Part shown: positions 56,123-64,000 of the stretch, one piece after another | Position numbering within the stretch: the stretch's first letter is position 1 | How the letters are laid out: each line of letters begins with the position of its first letter | Source: Ephemerocybe angulata | Lineage: Eukaryota; Basidiomycota; Agaricomycetes; Agaricales; Psathyrellaceae | DNA: 64,000 nucleotides | Reading direction: 5' to 3' | Assembly: GCA_013368325.1 (NCBI GenBank) | Contig: JAACJK010000057.1 | Coordinates: 620,001 to 684,000 of the forward strand | Translations under genes and position numbers: made by a program | The notes under the pieces: generated by a model | What the model was told of the DNA's origin: nothing | What the model saw: the letters and a program-made list of their open reading frames with translations, nothing else | Databases searched by the model: none

Positions 56123-56613
56123 CGTCGTTGTGGTCCGAGGTCAAGAACGAAAGGCCCGCCAACCCGTCCTGTCATCGGAGCTGGTCCGTGCGTCGCTGGT
56201 AAGACCGGGCCGCCGCATCCAATCTGGCCTTGACTTACATGCGTTTTTCTTCTTCTAAGCTCCTCTCATATCTAGAGTGAACTTAATTACGCAGGCCTTG
56301 GAGTGACTTCAGTCTTGCCCTTGTTTCTCTGCTAGACACTTTGCCGTTGAAGGAAATAAGCGCCCGGCAAACAAACGGTCCCCCGTCCCGTCCCGGCGCT
56401 TACTAAGGCAGAATTTTTTGGCTGCAAGCTTGGTTCGCTACTCCTGCCTCCTGCCTCCATCATCCACTTCTTACTTCGGGACGAACCAACCAAATTAGCG
56501 CGGCAAAACTAAACCCTGGCAGCAATCGTAACAACGAATCCAACTTCGTCTCGAATTGAAGCCTGTCGATATTGAACTGTTGTATACATCCCAGGATAGC
56601 CAGACTTCTACTT
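56123..56613. other. Cyclin C upstream region, no gene seen
   Basis: Contains two copies of the recurrent motif in opposite orientations, TAAGCGCC at 56357-56364 and GGCGCTTA at 56395-56402, 30 bp apart. Probably the cyclin C promoter and the 3' flank of the hydrolase pseudogene. Confidence 0.5.
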
Positions 56614-57188
56614 CTACTCATTGCTTGCAAACACTCTCTGGGCAAACCTTGCAGCCTCTCCATTGAATTCATCCCCTTCCCCATAGAAGAAACCATGGCT
56701 CCCATCCTTGACGGTATAAAGCGTCACATACTTAAAGTTCCCGTCCAACAAGCCGTATATGATCTTGTCTCCGTCGACGAACTTGTCTGCCCCACCATTT
56801 ATAACCAGGACCGGCAACCCATTCGCCCCTGCTTCCAAAACGCTGTGGTATCTTGCGGCCGACCCCATATAAACCATAGCTTTGCTGGTTCCAGAAGCAG
56901 TGTAGCTCCCAGCCAACTCCATGAAATCTCCTCTGGCACTTTCTCTGGGGAGTTGAACAGGCTTTGTACGTATGTCGGACTGGGTGAAACCTCCAAATCA
57001 TATAATGGCCCCTGGTTCGGGGCACAATCTTTCAGAATGCCTTTCTGGGTAGCACCGGCGTGAAGGCCACCGTCGCCAGTACTTACGATCTCATCCAGTG
57101 CAGGATGCAGCCAACATTCGTGGACACCTATGCAAATTTGTAAACCGGTGTAAACCGAGATGCTATAGACAATTATCCAGGCTCTCAC
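56614..57188 (-). pseudogene. Truncated, frameshifted alpha/beta hydrolase
   Basis: C-terminal part of a paralogue of the neighbouring hydrolases. One frame gives PEKVPEEISWSWLGATLLLE and RPQDTTAF. The reading then shifts by one base at the AAAA run 56837-56840, and the other frame continues EAGANGLPVLVINGGADKF and KDGSHGFFYGEGDEF to a stop at 56614. The N-terminal half, including the HGF oxyanion motif, the DLRG motif and the microexon with the catalytic Ser, is absent, and only 118 bp separate it from the next gene's stop. Even if the single-base shift were a sequencing error the gene would be catalytically dead. Confidence 0.8.
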
Positions 57189-57306
57189 TTCTTCACTGCC
57201 TGAATCTTCCTAATGACGTCGAAGTATAATATCGTGTTATTGGGCATGGAAAGTCTTAAAGAGGGACAGATATCGAAAAAGAGCTAAGCCATGTGAAAGC
57301 GATGTA

Positions 57307-58364
57307 CTAAGCGTGAATCTTGAAGACCCGTTTCGCAAACTTGAGGACCTCCTGAACATACTCGTCCTTGTTATCGTAGAAGGGAGCATGACTTCCATCG
57401 GGGATGTTATGGATAGTGAGGTCTTTGAAGTGTTTCCCGGCGATCTCCCACGCCGGTTCCCCGCGCAGCTGGCTGTCGTTACCGCCGCTAATAATGAGCA
57501 GGGGCAGCCCGTTCGCGCCGGCCTTGAAAAGAGCAGTAGGATCTTGCGGCCTCGATGTAACAATGGGGACGAGACTTGGGGGAATGAGCGAACTCGATCC
57601 TGCCCAGCTCCACTTGATATCGACAGGGACGCTAGGTGGGTCGTTGAAGAGCGTGTCGATGAACTTGTGTCTGGTCTGCAGCGCGAGAACTGCGTCCGTT
57701 TCCGTAGCGAGGCCGGGTAGGAGGTCTTGAACCGCTGGTTTGGCCACAGCGCCGATGACTTCTGGATCTATGTAGGGCAGTGGGGCCGTCCATATAATTC
57801 CAGATATGGCTGTCGGTCCAAGGTGCGTCGTTATATCCGCAGCGACAGTGGCTAAAGAGGGCCCATAGGGTCAGGGAATCATGTACGTATCTGTATCCGA
57901 CTATCCAAAAAGGCTTTACCTCCTAGACTCCTGCATAATAGTGTCAGGGCGCCTATTACATTTCGAGACAAGCCGTGTTGACGTACCAGCCGTTGCAGAG
58001 AGGGGACTTCAAATCAAAGCCTTTGCTCACAGCAGCGAAGTCGTCGGCGTAGAGCTTCGAGCTGTGCCCTTCCATAGTCAATGGTTTACCACTCCTTCCA
58101 TGTCCTCGCATATCATAAGCGACCTATATACAGCCATGATGGAGCGGTTAGCTAAGTGCCCAGGAGGATATCGAGAGATATTACCAAGTAGAAATGCTCC
58201 AGCAGTCGTGGGTCGTGCAGGATGTGCGCCCACGCCAACGTGGTCAAGGTCAATCCATGAATGAAGACTATAGCGGGGAGATTCTTGTTTCCGATAGCCT
58301 CAGCGTAGATGAGAGTACCATCGGAGGAGGAGAAAAGCGCCTCCGTGACGTTGAAGCGTGGCAT
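57307..58364 (-). CDS. Alpha/beta hydrolase 3, 290 aa
   Basis: Third intact tandem paralogue. Exons 58364-58185, 58123-57987, 57930-57920 and 57851-57307, in frame. Start MPRFNVTEALFSSSDGTLI. Oxyanion motif VFIHGLTLTTL, then VAYDMRGHGRSGKP and nucleophile elbow GWSLGA assembled through the 11-nt exon 3. Lid IKWSWAGSSSLIPP, acid block SGGNDSQL, catalytic His in DGSHAPFYDNKDEYVQE. The last block is shared with hydrolases 1 and 2, so the three are one subfamily. Substrate unknown; a haloperoxidase- or esterase-like role is inference. Confidence 0.9.
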
Positions 58365-59050
58365 AGTGGGCGATGTCGACCTGGCGAGATTTTCTGCCCT
58401 TAAGCTCGCCTACTTATATTATAGCGGGCTACCCCATTTGCATTGGACACACTGTACCTTGCCGGTAAAAGGCCTTGGTGATGACAGCTCCCTTGAGAGC
58501 TTCTGTTGCTTGAGAGCTTCTTGTTGGAATATGGCGCTATGGTAGTTGTGGAGGACGCCTTCATACCCGTCCTACTCTCGTAATGACGGAGATCGGGATC
58601 GGTCCTGCGTTGCTATCCCCGTTGCCCGACATCACCCAGGGCGCTTAATTCTCAAGTTAGCCGGTTTCAACTTTTCTTTTCTTCCGTCTGAGTCAACTAT
58701 CTATCATACATATAGCCGTACATCCGTTGGCCGTGCTTCAGCGCTCAGCATTGGGGGCGTTCTTTTGAATCACTCTGGCCTGTCTGTCAGGGTTTTGAAT
58801 CCGCCACTGCAGTGAATTGAGCGCTTACCAATCAACGGGACCTTATTGAAATCATCAGAACAACTCTCAAGGCTGACAGACAAGCTTATGTTGGCGTCTC
58901 CAACATGAACCCACTTTGGGAGTTCAACTCAGTCAATACATAACTTTCGACTTCATTCATACAAGAAACCATAGCCGGTGGCAAAGCTCGCATTGTTAAG
59001 ACTTTTTATTACATCCAACTCATACTTATAGATAAGATATTCAAAGGGCA
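58365..59050. other. Intergenic upstream of hydrolase 3
   Basis: Promoter of hydrolase 3 and 3' flank of the penta-EF-hand gene. Carries GGCGCTTA at 58640-58647 and GCGCTTA at about 58821. Frame 58546-58815 is unsupported. Confidence 0.5.
58413..58423 (-). promoter_or_regulatory. TATA-like box of hydrolase 3
   Basis: Minus-strand CTATAATATAAG about 50 bp before the ATG at 58364. Confidence 0.3.
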
Positions 59051-61054
59051 TTATACTTCAATGGAGTTGAGGGCGGCGATCATGAACTGTTCCTCGTTAA
59101 ATCGTACTCGACCTCTGTGATCGGGATGGTGCCCCTTCTTGAAAGCCTTCTGAGACCGCTCAACACCCAAGCACGCGCGAAGAAACCGGTCGAAAGATAT
59201 CCCGCGGTCCTCGTCGGGTTCCCCGGCGTCACTTGCTACACGAGCCATGCAATACAAGTCAGCCATCATCATCAGCTAAATTCGTAGGCGAAGGCTTACT
59301 GTATTTATCATGAATCATCCCAACGAGGCTCGAGGATAGTTTGTATCTAGGCGGATAGTGAGTGAATGGCACTGGCAGCGATACGAGGATGTACTCTTAC
59401 CCAAAGTGGTACAGCGCTTTGCGAAGTTCTCTGGGGTCGATGCTACTCGAATGGTCTTGGTCGACCGCTTCGAAGACTTCGCGCCATTCCTGTAGGGATG
59501 CACACAAGTTAAGAACTAAATATTGGCTGCACCATGAGTTATAACTTACCCTGACATATCTCAACAGGCCGCGGAACTGAGGCACAAGTTTAAAAAAATT
59601 GGTAAGATAATTGTGAGAAGAAACCTTGGTTTGCCAACTTAAAACCAACCTCGTTGAACGAAATAACTTCGTTGTGATCAAGATCCTGCGTCGCCCAGCT
59701 GCGTCAACCAACGGTATATAGAGAAAGCTTGAGCGAGGTACTCACAAACATGTTGATAAGCATATTTACAGTCTTCGGGTCAAATGCTAATGGGGAGGGG
59801 TTCGTTAGCGACGGCTCTCGTTTTTGCCGGGCGTACCCACGTCGATTCCAAGGAATGTTCACAAGTGCCGTTTCTAGAGAGATCGGAAGTAAGTCAATGG
59901 GTTTGGAAAGATGAAGCAAAGATGCACTGACGAAGTTCCGTTGCGTCGATAAATCCCGACTGGTCGGCGTCAGCTGCAAGGAATGCTTTCCACCTTAAAA
60001 GCACATGTCAGATGTGACTTTCTCTATAAGCGACATTGGTATATTACTCTGGATCCAGTCCAGGATACGTCGAATAAACCTCATGATTCACCACAAGCTA
60101 TCGTCCCCAGATTAGTTCTGGTGCTGAGATTTGAAGGAAAAGAGACCTACGGGTGATATGGGCGACGGTGGCAGCGGGGTGCTTGCCACTAACCCAGACC
60201 GGTCCACTCGAAGCGGAGAAGCTTCCAGCTTCTCCATTGAAGCGCATAATTTCATGTGATGAGTATTCAGTGAGAATTGGGAAGACGGACAACGTACAGG
60301 TGGTGGCGGTGGGTCTGGTGACAGGGTCGCTTCAGTCTTGCACTGAATAGCCGGACGACGTCGGTTCTCGTTAAGCTTGCGTGGTGAATCGACAGCTGGC
60401 GGTCCCCAGACAGTGACCGTAGGTACGATGGGCGGCTCCTCTGGCTCTGGAGACTCAGTAGGTGCAAAAGCGACTCGGCGGCGCCTTCGATTTAAATCTG
60501 CCTCGGGGTCTGAGTCATCATTCTGTCTCTTAGTTGCAGGCTTCGGATACGTGTCTGTCACGTCGTCTCGCCCTGTTCTCGAGGTCTACGAAAAAGAGAA
60601 GACATAAGTTGATATTTATTAAGATACGTAGGGGAAGGCATACGGGGGGCGTTTCTCGTGGAGTTCTTGAGCCACCAGGTGGCCCATACTGGAAAGTACT
60701 CGTCATTTAGTACTCGGTACATGGCCTTGCTTGAGAATGGGCGCACCCAAGCGTATGACATCCTCCCTGTGCTATCTGAATCTTGCCTGCTCTAGATACC
60801 AAATTATAAGCTTTAACAGCATGTGGCGTAGACAATGGTCGTACCGGGCGGGGTCGCCTACCTCTCGGGTTACGACTTGTGGGGGGTGGGCCGTACTACA
60901 ACGAAGGTTAGCTAAAGAACTCGATCTGGTGCTTAATTAGTTACCTCGGCATATCTGTTTGCCGTTCCAGGCTAGGTGGGTGTCAGTACGAGCTTGAAGC
61001 TAGCGCATCTATGCTTACCGTGCTCGGTGTGTTAGTTGTGTCTGGCCGAGGCAT
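59051..61054 (-). CDS. Penta-EF-hand calcium-binding protein with long disordered N-terminus
   Basis: Peflin/ALG-2-like protein of the penta-EF-hand family, which binds calcium and adaptor partners in membrane traffic and repair. Start ATG 61054 (MPRPDTTNTPST), stop 59051, about twelve short exons. EF loops in order: DADQSGFIDATE (canonical), DLDHNEVISFNE, DQDHSSSIDPRE and a degenerate GEPDEDRGISFDRF. Typical inter-loop helices are FDPKTVNMLINMF and LRKALYHFGYKLSSS. Before the EF region lie ~190 residues including NSTRNAPTSRTGRDD, a basic RRRRRVAFAP patch and Pro-rich runs, much longer than the usual Gly/Pro-rich leader. The upstream exons join in frame with good splice sites, so I treat it as one gene; two adjoining genes remain possible. 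Confidence 0.82.
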
Positions 61055-61498
61055 GTTGCGCGGGATTGTGTGTGGTACCGTTGGTGAACAAGGAGCCAAC
61101 GTTGCGGGAAGTGGAAGGGCAACGAATCAAACGAGAGATTCTCTGACAGGACATGGTGCCTTATATAGGTTCAAACTTGGAGCGAGAACCTACATCGGCG
61201 CTAAAGAGCCACAGCCTCCAGGTACTTCTTTGCAGAAAGCTCAGTGGTTTTACAGCTCTGGACAGGTCGATGATATCGATAAACCTATGCAGTATCCAGG
61301 TGGTCTCTGGCAGGGAGACTTCGATGTCTGCAGCATCGAGAAGAAAAAGAAGAGAGAATTGGTGGGTGTTCTGGATATGGTCAAATGGTCAACCCAGAAG
61401 AAGGTGTCTAAAATGAGAATTGGTAGCCAGCTGACAGCGGGGTTTCATTAAGTAGTCTCACCCCTGTTTCTAAGCGCCTACCGTTTATCGCTCAGGGC
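61055..61498. other. Intergenic, no gene seen
   Basis: A plus frame of 146 codons (61011-61451) lies opposite the penta-EF-hand promoter and has no domain or bias supporting it. Contains TAAGCGCC at 61471-61478. Confidence 0.45.
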
Positions 61499-61905
61499 TC
61501 AGTCGTAAACGATAAGATCTTGAGGTATCGGATTGAATCCTTGTGCGCGCAACTGTAGAGCATCTTCCCCAACAACCGAGATATCGAACCTCAACCTGTC
61601 ACTTGCGGACCCAGTCAGTGTCGGGTCCACGCACAATTCGCAGCCGGTATTATCTCTGGTCTCCACCATCCCCATCTGTACGCCATGGCTTAGCTGCTGC
61701 ATTGCGCTGGCGCTTGGCACCTCTTTTTGAGGTCCACTGCGGCCCAGAAAAGATGATTGACGCCCAGCGTCAAGGAGGTCATATTGCCAGACGGAATGAT
61801 TCAGCCGCCGTGATTCAATAACTCTGTGTGCAGTATCAGTGGGAGACTGAAATTGCTGCGAGGGTCTGACCTATCTTCGAATTTGAGAAGGAGCATAAAG
61901 CGCAT
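61499..61905 (-). CDS. Hypothetical protein, at least 119 aa, 5' end uncertain
   Basis: Exon 61905-61871 (MRFMLLLKFEDR) joins across a 47-nt GT-AG intron to exon 61823-61499 in frame. The second exon carries RLNHSVWQYDLLDAGRQSSF, VQMGMVETRDNTGCELC and ends NPIPQDLIVYD. The frame is open upstream of 61905 (GIVALLQPIPWIIGGPLMRF), so the true start may lie in a further exon. Coding-like codon use but no recognised family. Confidence 0.45.
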
Positions 61906-62327
61906 TAGAGGGCCTCCGATGATCCAGGGAATTGGTTGGAGCAGAGCCACAATACCGCTGCCAGTCACTTTCTACGTATGCAGTGCATGTATAGCCATGT
62001 CATAGAGTCAGCTGCATTGTGTAAGAGCTGCCTGTGTGTGGTCGATGCCTAACTACAGGCGAGCGCCGGGGCCGAGTGATGCTGGCCATGCAACTTCACC
62101 CCTATCTTTGTGGGCGCTAATTCACAGACCTCATCCCCATCAAGACTAATCACAATATCGCCAAAAATCTGTCAACCGTCACATCAGACGAAAACTTGAC
62201 GTGCCTTTCGCTTCTTGTACTTTGACCTCCACTACACATCCGGTGGACTTACCCATCCGCCCGCCTTGCGCAAGCCCTTAGCCCAACCTTAGCTTGAACC
62301 GGACCCTCCTCGATCTGCATTCCGATC
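61906..62327. other. Divergent intergenic region
   Basis: Separates the 119-aa hypothetical gene and the CorA-like gene. May hold an upstream exon of the former. Nothing else seen. Confidence 0.45.
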
Positions 62328-64000
62328 ATGGCCCCGCGCCTCAGCACCCGGCGCCCACTCGAAGGAAACGCAGTCGACTGGAAGCTCACTGCGCCTGAGA
62401 TCGAGGTTCTCTCTTTCGTCCACGGGTACTGCGGCTGGGGGTGGAACAGATGGGCGAGCGACGTTACACAGTGGACAGAGCGGATCCCATTTCCTACGAC
62501 TTTTCACCTCCTCGAGGTGGGAAGAACGTCAAGGGAGACGCTAAACATTCAGAAAAATATCCCTTTGAGAGTGGAAAGCCTCGAATCTCATCTGCGCGTA
62601 CGATTATCTAGCTCTATCATCCCCCGAAAGTGCTCCTTCTGACATCGCTCTGGTGTGTAGGACGTGAGCAATGGCGGTTCGCAGGCTCCAATTCTCCGAG
62701 TGCTGTGAGCGGCCTTTGAGTGAGTTTATTCACCTGAGCTAACCATGTGCTGCCCTCCAGCTGGCTTGTACAAGGGAAAGATCATGCCAAGCTCAATGTG
62801 CCTAGCGCACCTGATGTTGTCGCATGGATGGGACAGAAGCTTGGGGTGTCCCCTCTATTCATGGATACTTTGTTTACCCAGCAACCCCCAATACCCCTCT
62901 CAAAACTGTCAGAATGGCCACGGGGATACACTGCCCCAGGACTGGGAATAGACAAGCTGGGTATGTTCCTTCCAGCATTGAATGATATTGTTCTGATGCA
63001 CCTCTGTCGCCGATAAGCTGGTGTATACCGAGTGGCAAACGGGAACTGCGTCTGGTTTAGACACGAGTTCCCCCGCGAGCCCGACGGGGCACGTGTTAGC
63101 ACCTACGTCGTCTCAGGGAAATACGTGCATGCCGATTTGTTCTTAAATGAGCGTGTTCACTATGTTCATCATGCGATCCCAAGAAGGTCTGGGTTGACGG
63201 AGTTTATGGCGGTTGACCTCTTGCTCAACGATAACACAATGCTGGGAACGGATATCAACACGTATTACTCTGACCTTACGAAGAGTGTGAGTCAATACCC
63301 CCCTCACTGCTTCTAGGAACTGACTGTCTCTGGTCGGTGGTAGCTATCCTCCTTAGGAGATGCAAGCGAACAGATACCAGGCTTGGTTCCGATCGATCCG
63401 GACAGACGAAAGCATCTCTACACCAGCTTGAACAAGGCGTACAAGGCCTTAGGAGTCGTTGGCAGCCAATGTGACCTGCAGGTCGAAGTGGTTAAACTCT
63501 TGAAGCAGCTTGCCATAGCGTACTCTTACCTCTACTCAGAGGGGGCGGTCCAGGAGCAACGTCGGGTCCAAAAGCTGCACTCCGCGCTAGACAGCCTGGG
63601 CATGGCGACAAACCTCGTCCAATTGGATGTGACATCCCGTTTGCAGTACTTCTCAACCTTGATGAACCTCCACATGGGGACTCTCATGCAAATCGACAGC
63701 GCGACGAGCATGGAGATTGCGGATTCTTCGAAGAAGATTGCTGAAGAGACACGGAAAGACAGCGCGTCAATGACTACGTGCGTAGGCCTTAGTCGTACTA
63801 GCAAGCATCTGCAGTCTGATTCAAGTCTCTCAGGATCGCCGTCATGACCATGTTCTTCCTTCCAGGTACTCTGGTCGCGGTGAGAACCTTATTGCCCTGG
63901 CTTCAATGCATTTACTGACTCCTACCAGGGTGTATTCAGCACTCCCTTCTTTGGGAACGCAGCCGACGTTGAGAACATGGGTATTTCCTCCAAGTTCTGG
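62328..64000 (+). CDS. Fungal CorA-like membrane protein, 3' end cut by window edge
   Basis: Starts at ATG 62328 (MAPRLSTRRPLEGNAVDWK). Several exons follow; boundaries between 62600 and 63050 are not fully resolved. Recognisable blocks: VVAWMGQKLGVSPLFMDTLF, VWFRHEFPREPDGARVSTYV, and the helical arm QYFSTLMNLHMGTLMQIDS leading to EETRKDSASMTT. A GTGCGT donor in the last Thr codon and a 58-nt intron lead to IAVMTMFFLPGTLVA, and another 50-nt intron to GVFSTPFFGN. This is the CorA-like membrane entry region. The GMN signature is absent (STPFF in its place). Relative of the gene at 8601-10380 with the same KDS-S/A-SM block before the first helix. Truncated only by the window edge. Confidence 0.82.

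Noticed and set aside
29204..58364. Secondary-metabolite gene cluster (P450, O-methyltransferase, several hydrolases)
   Set aside because: No polyketide synthase, NRPS, terpene synthase or other backbone gene is present, and housekeeping genes (PMT4, CCT2, cyclin C) lie between. Proximity alone is not enough.
61011..61451. Plus-strand 146-codon frame
   Set aside because: Begins inside the first exon region of the penta-EF-hand gene on the other strand; low-complexity, no family match.

Overview
The window is a stretch of nuclear chromosome from a filamentous basidiomycete, most likely an Agaricomycete. The evidence is many short introns (mostly 46-80 nt, nearly all GT-AG), GC-rich codon third positions, and families expanded in mushroom-forming fungi: MYND zinc-finger proteins, basidiomycete kinase-like proteins, short NACHT-type NTPases, CorA-like membrane proteins and a CYP63-type P450. 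There is no operon logic; each gene has its own promoter. Exon models were built by hand from reading frame, splice sites and agreement between paralogues. Where I give exon lengths the frame closes exactly; unresolved junctions are stated.

Region 1-15.5 kb: a MYND protein cut by the left edge, a 191-aa hypothetical protein, a 111-bp palindromic repeat, mitochondrial malate dehydrogenase, a small secreted protein, a CorA-like membrane protein, a second MYND protein and an unrecognised minus-strand gene. Large gaps between them look gene-free.

Region 16-29 kb is the most striking part. Three unrelated genes, for a kinase-like protein, a short NACHT-type NTPase and a MYND zinc-finger protein, occur twice, as mirror images about a centre near 22.7 kb. 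The order is kinase(-) NACHT(+) MYND(+) then MYND(-) NACHT(-) kinase(+). Matching copies keep exon lengths and intron phases. This is an inverted duplication of a three-gene cassette. Its role is unknown; a signalling or defence (NLR-like) role is inference.

Region 29-49 kb is mostly conserved genes on the minus strand: a 17-exon P450, PMT4-type protein O-mannosyltransferase, an MSS51-like MYND protein, chaperonin subunit CCT2, an O-methyltransferase and a secreted TAP-like alpha/beta hydrolase. A plus-strand multipass membrane protein follows.

Region 49-64 kb holds a DUF6697-like protein and three tandem alpha/beta hydrolases, all with an 11-nt microexon that encodes the catalytic-serine elbow. 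A truncated hydrolase pseudogene and cyclin C lie among them. A penta-EF-hand protein, a short hypothetical gene and a second CorA-like gene cut by the right edge follow. I found no tRNA, rRNA, CRISPR or intact transposon.
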